Source: Taxawa tesnikishii (nom. ined.) (Eukaryota; Ascomycota; Dothideomycetes; Dothideales). Taken from it: 64,000 nt of DNA. The first letter of the stretch is position 1. Each line of letters begins with the position of its first letter. The translations under genes were made by a program, and so were the position numbers. This document shows, in pieces, positions 34,469 through 48,147 of this stretch. The stretch lies in NCBI GenBank assembly GCA_030247885.1, contig JAPDRO010000015.1, forward strand, positions 62,001 to 126,000. Direction: 5' to 3'. The notes beneath the pieces are model-generated. The model saw nothing but the letters and a program-made list of their open reading frames with translations. It searched no databases and was not told the origin of the DNA.

Positions 34469-35007
34469 GCCGGATGAATGCACCCGTCAAATGTGAAAAA
34501 TGGCGCGAATATCACCAGTAAGATGCATATGTAAAGATTCTTTTGAACGCGTACCAAGCAGCCTCCATATATCGCTCTGTTGCCTAATTCGGCTAACCTT
34601 AAGCTTAGCGCCAGCCAAGACCGCAAAGTCCCGCGCGCATACCTTCCTTTCACGGAACATGGCGACCTGCGACCGGGTTTTCTCCTTGCACCTCAGTATT
34701 TCGCACGCTTCTGTGCGACACAATCCGTTCGATGCGATCGTTAGCCTCTTCATAAACCCAGCTTCCGCAACATCCTTCATCGTTCGCGCGAAACGTACTA
34801 TCGCCAGGCTAGGCGATGTGCGTACTTCCGTTCACATCGATCACTCAAAGGTGACGTCTTTCACAATCGTATCAACGACGCCGACAACCACACTTCGACA
34901 TTCCCAATTGACACCTCAACGTCCTCTACCGACACGTTCCTGATCAGAGAAGGGACGCGTCTTCCGGCACCGCAACGCTTGCGACCCTACCGCCACAAGC
35001 GCCCTTC

Positions 35008-36895
35008 ATGTCGTTCGACACTCTCCCTACAGAGATTGCAGCTTCGGTTGTAAAGAACGTGCGTCAAGCTCTGCCCTCGCGGAGATGTGTACGGAAACTG
35101 ACCGCTTCTAAGATCACCCGCCCAACAGATCTGAAGAACGTATGTTTGGCCTCCAAAGGCCTTTACGCCGTGGCCGTCACGTTTCTGTACAGGAACTTTA
35201 TCCTGAAGCTGGACCGTTATATGGACGTTTTGGCACCAGATCGCCTGCAGTTAATTCATGGAGATAATGTCGGCCTACGGTATATCCGGACGGTAACCAT
35301 GACTCTCGACAACTCCCATTTCTTACAGAGCCTTAATGGTTGCCGAAAGACGATACGCGCATTTCTTGACCTGCTTCCTGAAAACAAGCTTGAAGAATTC
35401 AAGTATGTCTCCCTTGAACCACACCCTGACGTGCTACCGTCGAAGATGCTTTCCTGTATCTCTGGCGACTAACATCGGCAGGATCTCGGGGAGGTAGTGA
35501 TTGATGTGGAGACGACGTTGCACTTGCATTCCATGCAGAAGAACCTGAAGGTTCTACGGCTAGGCCCACTGGCCGATTCTGTCTCAGACATGTTGACACA
35601 AAGGCTTGAGTGCCTGATCATTCCTCCCATACTCGGAAGCTTTGATGATCTAACACTCTACGGATCGCTTTTGGAGTCCTGTAGAAACCTGAAGCATCTT
35701 GCAGTCCACTGTCGATCTAACATCGATCTCAGCGAAGATCGAAGCAGATTCAATGATGGTAGAACGTACGACAGCAGGATTGTCAAGAGATTGTTTGGCC
35801 ATCTTACCCGCTCATATAACAACCCCCTTTGAAGCTTGAGAGGCTGGAGCTCTCCCACATCCTTCTCAAATATGGTAATCGGACCTACCTTCAGATCGTC
35901 GACTTTGCCGGTCTCACCAGTCTTACGTTATCCAACTGCCCCTGGTCAACTGAGTTCTTGCGTCACCTGAACCAGCAATTCCGGATTCGATCTCCCGCGT
36001 TGAAGCATCTCAGATACGAAGCAGAAACAGTGCACTCGGCTGTCATCGCGGAGTTTCTGGGATCGCTTACCGGGCTCGTAACACTCCATGTCAGTGTTGA
36101 GAGCTTGTCCATGGATTACCGAGACGTACTTGTGGACGCTGTCCAATTGCATGCTTTGACATTGCAAGACTTGTTGCTTCGTCGCTCCTGGAAGGTGATT
36201 CAGAACAAGATCCAGTCTTTCAGCACACAGATGGTCAAGCTGCGGCAGCTTGGTGTGGCATTGCCAGAGATCTCGACTCAGGACGCTGAGCTTGGGGAAT
36301 GGGGCGAGTATGGTGACGCCATCGTAAGTAATCCAGGAATATTGAGGCAGTCGCACCACTGGCCTTCTGAAGGCTGTCATCAGTGTTTTCTGCATCTGCT
36401 GACTATGCGCAGGCTGCTATCGCCGCTGCTCCAAGACTGACGTTGCTTCGCCTTCTGAGCTGGCCAAACCCACCTGCGCACGAATTTGAGGGTCTCATGA
36501 CTGTCCCTTCCCCAGTAGATGACGAAGATGACGACTACGATTACAACTTTGCTTTCGATATAGACGTCAAGGTTGCTCCGATTACGAACCGGATCTTCGC
36601 CACGATCATGGATGATTTCGCTACCAACCTAATGCGCTACATCGAGAGCCGAGTTCCTGGCAAGCCCTGCCCTACCTTGGTGTTTGGTACCCGTGACCGA
36701 AACGATCCTGTTGACAGCACGGGAGTTCGTCGCAAGGTCAAACCCACGGCTTACATCCCTGGAAAGCAGATGGACAAGTTCGGACAGGTACATCGCGTCG
36801 CCATTCGTACTGAGCCTCGCTTACTGAAGTACGTTGATCCGGAAATGGATGAAGTGGCTACAAAGTGGCTTGATGACAGGGCAGAAGCGGCCTAG
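35008..36895 (+). CDS. F-box / leucine-rich-repeat-like protein
   Basis: F-box-like proteins recruit substrates to SCF ubiquitin ligases; the target is unknown. The model uses exons 35008-35058, 35113-35402, 35482-36323 and 36413-36895. Introns are GTGCGT...TAAG (54 nt, in frame, so retention is possible), GTATGT...GACTAAC...CAG and GTAAGT...CAG. The N-terminus shows FDTLPTEIAASVVKN, TRPTDLKNVCLASKGLY and FLYRNFIL, an F-box-like pattern. The body is built of irregular leucine-rich repeats (LKVLRLGPL, LERLELSHILL, LTSLTLSNCPW). The C-terminus has an Asp-rich loop (DDEDDDYDYNF). Two single bases seem missing (G run 35488-35491, C run 35823-35827). Restoring them gives 556 codons. Such genes evolve fast, so family assignment rests mainly on the start. 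Confidence 0.7.
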
Positions 36896-37397
36896 CTGCC
36901 AAGAAGACCGAAACGGCAGAAGGAGATCAATGAGTCTGACACGTCCTGAGCTTTTCACCCGATCGAACTCACTTGATGTCCGTAGCAGTCTGGAGGCCTG
37001 CTGGGGGCGATAGCAATGAGGTTCTTTGCTTTTTCTTCTAAAGAGTCCTCTGGTGACTTTCTGCTTAAGTCCTTGAAGCAATTGCAAAGGGATTGACAAA
37101 ATCCCGAAAGGTGTCTTGATGGCTTAAAAACAAGATAAACAACTTTCTGCAATTGAGTTCGGTCCCATACGTTTTGACTTCCAGTACTCGGTACTCCACA
37201 GCCGACTCATGGGACGATATTTGTAGACTCTTCTTGCTCTAGACTTTCTTCCTTTAAGCTTGCTTTAGCCTTTTTTCCTTTAGGCTTTCTCTCACACCCG
37301 CAATGCCATACATAAAAAGCATCTCCGTCTCCTTCTCTCTTGATCCTCATCCAATTCTTCGGACTGCACCGAAGAGCCAGAAAAATCCGCACCCAAC
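36896..37397. other. Intergenic region after the F-box gene
   Basis: 3' side of the F-box gene and upstream of the small TM protein. A T/C-rich stretch near 37230-37290 (CTTTCTTCCTTTAAGC-like) repeats loosely. Nothing else is supported. Confidence 0.4.
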
Positions 37398-37955
37398 ATG
37401 GCTACCATCATCAACATACAGGACTCACCCTCCTATCATTCCTCCACCAACCTGTCGCACATAGTCACCCACCATTCATTAGACGACCCGTATTTCCGCC
37501 ACCACTTCTACGACGACCGCTGCTCCGAATACTTCAAGCACAGGAAATCTCCAACGAACGAGTCAGAGGACATAACCAAGGCAGAGAGATGCACCATCAG
37601 CATAATCGACGACGAAGATTTCCTGCCCGCGAACACAACACTACACGACCTCTACACTCTCGAGGCCCTCGAGACCGGCGTCGCGCACCACCCACCATCG
37701 GGTATCATGAGAAAACACAGCATGCGCTTCGCTATCTGGATCTTCTTCTGCCTTCTTGTCGGCTTGGTGCTTTGGCACGAAGGAGAAGCGGGCTGGCTTG
37801 TCAAGGAGGTGGTGATGCTGCTCGCACTGGATTTTACGGCGTTCTTGGGGAGAGGAGGAAGGAGGCGGTGTGCGGAGGATGGAGAGGTTGGGTGGCTGAA
37901 AGGGTTTGTAGAAAGAAATTACTGTAATGGTTGGTGGTTGATGCACGATGGATGA
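37398..37955 (+). CDS. Small orphan protein with one membrane segment
   Basis: Not recognised. The 185-residue frame begins at an ATG in good context (CCCAACATGGC). The first ~100 residues are hydrophilic and rich in His, Asp and Ser (HHSLDDPYFRHHFYDDR). A possible membrane segment lies near residues 112-130 (RFAIWIFFCLLVGLVLW), followed by a second weakly hydrophobic stretch and a Gly/Arg/Trp-rich end. A parallel open frame in another phase covers the same DNA, and which is used cannot be settled by eye. No homologue comes to mind; it could be lineage-specific. Confidence 0.45.
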   Translation: MATIINIQDSPSYHSSTNLSHIVTHHSLDDPYFRHHFYDDRCSEYFKHRKSPTNESEDITKAERCTISIIDDEDFLPANTTLHDLYTLEALETGVAHHPPSGIMRKHSMRFAIWIFFCLLVGLVLWHEGEAGWLVKEVVMLLALDFTAFLGRGGRRRCAEDGEVGWLKGFVERNYCNGWWLMHDG

Positions 37956-38828
37956 TGTTATGGAAAAGGCACATGGTATGTCATGTGTGGTGTGATATAG
38001 GAATTGGCTGAGCAACGAGCATAAATGGATGGCCGATTGGCAGCCGAAAGCAGCGGGAAGGTACAAATGCTTCTCTTTCCTTAATCTGTCAAACCGTAGA
38101 TGGCTTCTTTGCCTGTCTCTGTCTGTTTCTCTAGCAATCCCACCAAGAACATGGGAAATCAGTAGAACACAGCAGTGTCAAGAGTCAACACGCTATCTAA
38201 ACTGGGTTCTGCGGGATGATCAGAAACTGTATTGTGACGGCAACACTGTACAGGAAGCTGGTGGGACGACTGGTGTCTACCCATGCAACAAAAAGGGTTC
38301 TCTGCATCTCCAAGCTTTTAGGTGGAAAGAGTCCTCGACGGTCCCCTTGATGTTGCATCGAGCATGAGAAACGGCGCTTCGGCCCCACGGAGATGGTCAT
38401 AGGCATCTTGATGAGCATTATCAAACACTTGCCACTCCCTCAGGACATGTGTTGGAGCCGAAATCGCACAGCTCATGCCACGCGGTGTCCCAACTGAAGT
38501 GAAGAGTTTTACTGGGCAGATGACTGGTGGCAATACGTGGTTGCGATGGCGAGAGGAATTGGTCAGCTCCACTGCCGCTACAGAAAAGGGCCGAAATTGT
38601 TATGTAACCATGAGATACGGGCTTTATGTAACCGCGAGATACGGCGTCGCATCCTGGAGGAGCAGGCGATCACAACACATGGACGGTATGGTATAGAGCA
38701 ATAGAGCAGAGGTCGGGAGTCTTTGATTGAGGTCTCGAGTAGCCGGGGCCAGAACCCGGGAAACGTTCGCTTTGAAGTAGCCAGACGGTCGCCCGAGGTC
38801 CTCCGCATAGGTCGGGAGTTCACGGGGA
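37956..38828. other. Intergenic region upstream of the GAPDH promoter
   Basis: No gene supported. It contains the short tandem repeat at 38600-38644. Open frames on the minus strand over 38600-39170 do not show coding features. Confidence 0.45.
38600..38644. repeat. Two near-identical 21-bp tandem copies
   Basis: Copies at 38600-38620 and 38624-38644 (TTATGTAACC..GAGATACGG) differ at two adjacent positions and are separated by 3 bp. Confidence 0.8.
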
Positions 38829-38869
38829 CCAATGGCGGGGTTGAGATGCTTGTAGGAGTGATATAAATA
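38829..38869 (+). promoter_or_regulatory. Candidate GAPDH core promoter (CCAAT and TATA)
   Basis: CCAAT at 38829-38833 and TATAAATA at 38862-38869, in the order and spacing of strong fungal promoters, about 410 bp before the GAPDH ATG. Downstream lies a possible 5' UTR intron (GTAAGT at 38963 to CCCACAG at 39164) and a CT-rich, then CA-rich leader. Position alone supports this. Confidence 0.4.
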
Positions 38870-39278
38870 AACGCGTGAGAGCTGGTATGGCAGCACGACA
38901 TAGAACATCATTTCAGCGCATCTCCGTAACCAACTTTCGTCTCCTGGTCGTGTCCTGATATCGTAAGTCGTGTCACCGTCAGTTTCTTTTGTCAAGAGAT
39001 ACAGGGGACCCAATAGAGTTAGCGGCGGGCTGAGCTCTGACGTCTTGACAACAGAGAGGGGCGCCGAAGCTGCTCTTTCATCCCACCTTGCTCTCAACAC
39101 TTTGAATACAAAAACATCCTTCTCACTACTCCTCTCCCATAGACACACTCCACACCTCCCACAGCAAAACAAGCTCAGACATCAGAGAAACAACACATCA
39201 ATCTGTACGTCTACAAGTCCCAGCACTCAATTCACACAATCACAAACGGTTCAACTGACGAGCGGGGTAGCAGCAAAC

Positions 39279-41708
<2,430 letters not shown>

Positions 41709-44475
41709 TCACAAAACCACATGTCCCGGACTCGGCGGCGCCACGCCCGTCTCCCAAACCTTCGGGCCGTCACCGACCGTGAACTCGATGGTCCCCCTCA
41801 ACCATCACGTCCGTATGCTCGAACCAGTTCCTGTCCCATTCCCGACCGTTGATCCTGACGCCCTGCACATAGTAACCGCTCTGGCCAAGCCCCTGGGCTC
41901 CTCCCGTGGCTGCAGTAGAATTGGCGCCGCTGGCGGAGTTCGAAGTGATCCGTAACGTAGCATTGCCGTTGATGGTCATGTTGATATCGTCAAACCATGG
42001 CGATTCGAGCAGGTACACGGGTTGGGTCACGATCGGGTAGAGGCCGAGCATCTGCCAGATCAGCCAGCTGTTGAGGGCGCCGGCGTCGGAGTTGCCGGGT
42101 ACGCCGTAAGGCGCGTTGTGGAAGCTATACCGAAGCCCGATTAGTGCTGCTTTCGGGTCGAACGAAGAGAGAGAGGGAGAGGAGATAGAGAAGTAGTGCG
42201 GCAAGAGAGGGCAATGCACATACTACTGGTTCGTCAATGCGCGCGAAGTCTCCACGCTCTTGTACTGTTTGTTGATGTAGTTGTACAGATACGGGGTTGC
42301 GAAATCGGGTTCGTTGCTGTAAAGAGGTCTCAAATCAGCGGGATGATGGTCGGATAACACGGGAGAGAGGGACGTACCCGATGTTCATGATAGTATCGAT
42401 TCCGGCGCCGTTGGCACCGAGATTCTGCTGGCTCGTGTTGGGCTGCATCTAAGCCAGATGTGAGTACCGTGTCAGAGGGTGGATACCGGCGGGCTTACAA
42501 TGTAATCCAGGCGCGTCTCGAAGGAATTGTTACCGCCCATGAACTGGATCAAGGTCTGAGCATCATGTGGGACGACGAAGGAGTACTCTGCCAAGAGTAA
42601 GAAAACGATATCCCTCGTTACAGACGGACACAACGTACCAAAAGGCGTCGCCTCGTACGAAATAGCCTTCCATTCACACTCCCCGCACAGTGCCGGATTG
42701 TAATCTGTGAGGTTGAACGTCCCATCCGCAAGTCTCGGAGCCAAGAAACCGGTGAAGTTCTCGCTGGTGACATTGTTCGACCATATCAATTGCCAACCTG
42801 CAGAGCGGTTCAGATACAGCTGTCGGTCGTCTTCGAGTCCCAAACCAGCCGCTACCTGGCTGAGCGAGAAATCATTGAGGGCGTACTCCACTGTCCTGGA
42901 GATGGCGCGCGTGCTGCGATCGCTGGAGACGTAGCCAAGGGGGATCCAATCATAAAGCGCACCCCGTCCTTCCTTGACGCTAGCAGAGGGGTCGTCGATA
43001 CTGAATGTGTTGTAGGGTACGACTTCGGCATCTCTCTTCATTGCGGCATAGCCGTCTGTCCAATTGATGCCACCGCGTAATCCTTTCACATACGCATCCG
43101 CCAGCACATTGTCTGCGTTACTACCACCTTGAACCAGACCGTTGTAGTTTCCGGAACGGCCGTCTGGCATGAAGCCCTCGTAGCGCCAGATATCAATTAG
43201 GGCTCTGATCATGCCTTCATAGTATGTTGGTTGAATCAGGTGGTACAGACTGACGGTGTTGCGGAAGATGTCCCACAAGGTGTAAAAGTCATCCCAGTAA
43301 GGCTCAGTGGACTCCCATAGCGGATTCTCGCCCGTACGGTCCGAAGGCATAAGGTGCATGAAGTACATCGACGAGTACAGGAGAACGAGGTTAGTCTGGT
43401 TTGCGTTTGGGCCAGTGTCCACGCGGATCTTGCTGAAGACATCTTCGTTCCACTCTTGCCGCGCGGCGGATACTGTGTCATTCAGGTTCCAGGACTGAAT
43501 CTCGCTGTTCTTGAACGAGCAGGCTTTGTCTGCGGAGATGAACGAGATGCCCACTCTGGATTTGATTTGTGCGGCTGTGCTTCCGTTCCAAGTGAACAAT
43601 GCCCCGATACGATCATTCAGGGGCCCCGAGGTCTGGCTGTTTCCGCCAAAGCTGGCTTGTGGGATCGGACCGTCACTGAAGGTGTGATAACGCTGCATGG
43701 GATCTGTGTTGCGGCCACGGAATGTTCGTGCCTGATCCGGCGGGCTGTCGAATTCGCCGCAGAAGTAGACAGTGTAAGGGGCACCTTCATTCCAGCCTCC
43801 GCCGTAAGTCCCGTAGCCTGTGTAGATGGTCCCGTTCGGCTGGAGGTTGATCTCGCCGCCGAGGAAAACTTGGACGCTGTAGCCGCCTGTTTCGTCAGGC
43901 AGATAGTGGGAAATGTCGACCAGAACGTGCTTCTCCCCGCCGGGAAAGAGTATTGCATTATCCCAGAGTGGCGAGCACCGGACAACTCAGCGGTCACGCC
44001 GTTTTCCAGCTGCGTCTTGAAGTAGCCGACCTGCGCGGTATCGTTCCCCACACGAGACTGGAAGTATGTCTGGTTATCCAAAAGATTGACGGGCGCATCC
44101 ACTGTCGTCAGGGGCATCTGAGGGATGATGCCGTATTTGGGAAACCCGCCGGTCCCAGATTCGTGCATCATGGAGATGGCGGTCACCTTGCCGTTAGGCG
44201 TATACCCTCCATTCAAGGTGGCGATGCTCCTGTTGGCTTCGTATGTGTCGATACCCACCTTCACAACGCCGAATGGCACGGCTCCGCCGACGAAGATGTC
44301 ACCACCTACCATGTTAGCGCAGTCCGGGAAAGAGCCAAGAGGAATGTTTACCTCCATATGCCTGTCCTGGTAGTGGCCCCTCAGAGCCAATGATAGGGTT
44401 TACATATTGAGCGTAGTCGACCTGTGCTAAGGTATGCTGCCCGAACGCTACGAAGATCAACGGTAACAGCGCCAT
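41709..44475 (-). CDS. Secreted GH92 alpha-mannosidase
   Basis: Glycoside hydrolase family 92, calcium-dependent alpha-1,2-type mannosidases acting on N-glycans or fungal mannans. Exons 44475-44352, 44305-42639, 42587-42499, 42448-42378, 42316-42224 and 42124-41709; about 820 residues. A signal peptide is visible (ALLPLIFVAFGQ). The N-terminal domain has YVNPIIGSEG and GGAVPFGVVK. The catalytic domain has WESTEPYWDDFYTLWD, YEGFMPDGRSG, GGSNADNVLADAYVKG and, after short introns, NEPDFATPYLYN and PGNSDAGALNSWLIWQMLGLYP. Many N-x-S/T sites fit secretion. One G is apparently missing at 43935-43938. Near the end (41793-41797) the frame is off again: two G missing, or one extra, is needed to reach the family-like end before the stop at 41709. 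Confidence 0.92.
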
Positions 44476-45321
44476 GACGAATAGGACGAACGAGACTTGG
44501 AGCAAAGCAGTTACGCACTTACTCTACCGTAGGCCTGATGGCCATGATATACCTACGACTGCAGCAACGTAACATCGTCGCGATGCATGATATCACAAAT
44601 CACACGGTAGGAACACCCCGCAGCGATGATCAGTGTTTGGTGGGATGTGTGTTCCGAAATCACGTTGGAGACAGAAAGCTGCGAAGGAGGAGAGGGGAAG
44701 AGAAGAGGGGAACCAACATGGTGATTCATCGGCAGAACCCGGACATCATGATCAAGAAGGATTGCGGAGTCACATCACAACGTGAAGATACGAATCGGTA
44801 GAGTGTGGCATGGCAGAAAGATCTTCCCTTCGGAGATTAGCACGGAGGACTGACACAATAAATGGGACCGACATCACGAGCACCAGCCAAGCGCGTGCGA
44901 CTGTGTCATGGTACGGAGTGTAGCTTGCAGTCCGGTCGCGAAGACATGCGCTGCAGTTGATGGTGTCGGACTCGGAAGACCGTGTATACATCCCTCCCAT
45001 CTACCCTAGCTGAGGCGGCGAAAGCTAGCGTGACGAAGGTCTCAGCCATGATATATCCTACGCTGTAGAATGCGGCTTCTTTTCAAGAGGCGGGCCGCTC
45101 TCAGATTCCAAGCATCACTCACAACATCCATAGACAGGAAGTGTAGACAACAGGCTTGCACGAACATCTACTTCGTTTATTCACACATGCATCGTGGATC
45201 CTGTCTCTGTAGGAATGTACAGTCAGATCTCCCGCCTCCAATCCACCGCAGCCTCATCTCATCATATGTCTCCGTTTGTAGAATCCCTTCAAACTTCGTT
45301 ATGCATACCCATTACCCATGC
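44476..45321. other. Intergenic region upstream of GH92
   Basis: Promoter of the mannosidase and 3' side of SEY1. No site or gene recognised. Confidence 0.45.
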
Positions 45322-48147
45322 TCAAATATCATCCAGGTCGTCTTCATCAGCCGTAGCATTCGTCGTCGTCCGGCCGTTGCTGTTGAGCGTGTCCATGCTA
45401 CATGCCATGTTAGCCTATCGTCCAGACGCCTACCCCATCTCTATCTCTGTGGGGGTGTAAGAGAACGTACCGATACCCGTCCGGCTTGCTGCCACTCATA
45501 GCCATGGCCTGTCTACCGGTATCGCTGCTCTCCAGAAACTCCCTCAACCTCTCCTTGGCGACTTCGACCTGCGTTGCAATAAGCCATTGTCCTCAAACCA
45601 CTCCTCTCCTTTCCCTCTCGGAGGACCCGCTCCCAAGGGGGACAAGGAATCACTTACCGCCTGTGCACTAGCCGCATTGCCCATCCTGAGCATCGGACCC
45701 CACAGATTCAAAGTCCACGTCACATAAGCGCCCACGCCCAGCAAGATGAGAAAGAGGAAGTAGACGGGGTTTCTAAGGACCGCGACGATCTCGTTCCAGC
45801 CGAGGGCCAGTAAGAGGCCGTAGAAGTAGAGCGGCACCTGCGTTACCCCACCAATGGCGGAGCGCTTCGCTTCGACATAGACACCGTCAGCAGTCTTGCG
45901 GAAGCGCTGAGAGAGATCCGCACGCTTGCTGTCGGTAAGGACCGTCATCTCGTCCTCCAGCGACTTGCCCTCGTCATCGTCCACGCCACCAATAGGAGCG
46001 AGGTCCTCCTCGTCTGCGGGCGTTACGCTGGACGGAGCAGCGCCGATCCATGCGTCGAGAGGAGGTGCCGCCCCGGTTTTTGACAGGCGGAAGCGTGAGA
46101 GGAGCGGTATAAGCTCGAGCGTAGACTCGCGGGCACGCGTGTAAATGCCCTCGATATCGTCCGTCGGCCTCCATATGCGTGGCACACCCTCCTCGTCGTA
46201 TCTGAATTTGTCCTCGAAATTCTCGCGCAGTTTGAGGAGCAGATTGCCCTCCATCACTTCCTCATCGAGCTTGGCGCGTAGGACGCCCCAGGACTTGCGC
46301 CGCAGACGCCAGAGGCCGACATCGACTTCTTCCGGGCTTGCGTCAAGGCTGCGTGCGCGCTCGGTGAACCTTGACTCGGCGTGGCCAACGGTATCGGTGA
46401 ACAGATTCCAGATGCGGTCCCAGAGGTCCTTCTCAGAGCCTTTGTCGCCGACTTCGGGCGCATTAGAGCCGCCACGGCCAGAGCCAAGCTTGTTGAACTC
46501 CAGGCCGACACTCTCGCCAAGCCGGGACCGGACCCAGCGCTCTATACGGGTAGCCAGTCGCCTCATCTCATCCTTGCGCAGCCGCGAGCTGACTTCGTCC
46601 AGATCCTTCTGGTAAAGGTTCAGCTCTTGCTGGTAGTCGCTAAAGCTCGCGCCTTCAACCAGTGTGCTTTGAGCTTCCTTCTCGAACCTCTCAAGAGCCC
46701 TTTGCTTCTCCGACTTGACGACTTGTGTAAAGTCGTAGCTGGCACCCTTCTTCTGTCCCGATTTGACTGATGCTGAGACTGCTTCGCTGAAGTCCGCAAC
46801 GCCAGACTTATGCGCTGCGCTGAGTTGACCTTGGAAGAGAGCCTTCAGCCTGCCGTCAACCTTGCCTTCCAACTCCACCTGCTTCCTCTTAAAAACGCCC
46901 TTGTGATATCTGCTGGCTTCCGTCTCGAAGTTCTTGAGCACGTCGGCTCTAGCAGAGTTCATGACCTTGCCGAGCTCGGAGATGACAGTGGGGCTACCGG
47001 CTTTCGCTGCAGCGGCTTGCTTCTCCTCGAGCGGTGTCATGGCTTCATCGAAAGGAATGAGGACCTCCCGCGAGATCTCGTCACACCTGAACTGAGCGAG
47101 CAGCTCCTGTTGAGTCGGCAGGTCCAGATCCTTGTTGCTCTCGATCTGGTCCCAGATCTGCTCTGCGTATACCGGAAAGCCATCTGCGGGAATGCGACGG
47201 TGGTATTCCGGCAGAAGCACGGGCTCTGACTGTTCGTCCAGCAGTAGGGCACTCTTCTTAGGATCTTTGTAGCCTTCCCTGAACCTTGTTCCCAGCTTTT
47301 GTACTGCCTCGACGAACTTCTCCGGCTGGAGGATCTTGTGAGGAAGAGCGACAAAGGCGAAGTCGAAGTAGTCTTCGATCTTTGATTGCTCCAGACCAGG
47401 AGGCTTGGACAGTGTAGACCATATCCTAGAAAGATCCGCCAGTAACGTTTGCCGCAAGTTGGAGAGCGGTGTGACACCAATGTGATCGCGAATGACGAAG
47501 AACAGGAGTGAGCGAGGGACGCTCTTGTGTGTGGCATCCTTCAGGAACAGCTGCAGGTTGACCTCGAAAACCGTCTTGAGAAGCCCCATGTTTGCTCCCT
47601 GGTACAGACCAACCTGGTGCTCCCAGATGTTCACGATCAAAACCTCACTTGTAGCCAGTGCAAACAGGGCGCTCTTCCTCTCAAAGTCTTGGTCTTCACC
47701 CCGCTCTCTTCCATCGGTACCCTCAACGTCCATGACGAGGATGTTCTCTGCCATCTGTCCTTCGTTCTTGTTCTTGCTCATCCAAATACCCTTCGTTGTT
47801 TGTCTCCGCTCTTGCTCACTCATGACACCGAACTGAGTGCCGAAGAGGTGGTTCAGTAGCGTACTCTTGCCCGTGCTCTGACTGCCGAATACGGATATAA
47901 GGTGGTAGTTGAATCCGGAGCGTATAACGCCCTCCTTCTGCAGGTATTGCGGCAGGGCCTGATTGAATACCTTATCCTCATCGATAACCTGAATGCCATG
48001 TTGGAAGTGATCAGCAGAAGGCGCGTCGCCCACGCTGGCAAAGTGGCCGTTCATTGTTGTCATTATAGAAGGGGCGGTGGAGTTGCGCGCAGGGGAGAGC
48101 GGACGATGTTGGTCACCGTCATGGGAAATTGTATGAGAGGAAGCCAT
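45322..48147 (-). CDS. sey1: Sey1/atlastin-like ER fusion GTPase
   Basis: Dynamin-like GTPase of the RHD3/Sey1 family that fuses ER tubules. Exons 48147-45658, 45568-45471 and 45397-45322; 887 residues in a clean frame. The P-loop [10 protein letters not shown] is near residue 88, and the switch/G3 region [16 protein letters not shown] near 137. The G4-like FFVIRDHIG follows, then a long helical domain. Two close membrane spans lie near residues 790-840 ([18 protein letters not shown] and [16 protein letters not shown]), with a short amphipathic C-terminus ending in an acidic DEDDLDDI. Reading through the first intron (donor GTAAGT at 45657) would give a false, longer C-terminus. The spliced tail ([15 protein letters not shown]) matches the family. 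Confidence 0.96.

Noticed and set aside
34500-34943. 147-codon frame between the two F-box loci
   Set aside because: Does not continue the F-box similarity and shows no domain of its own.
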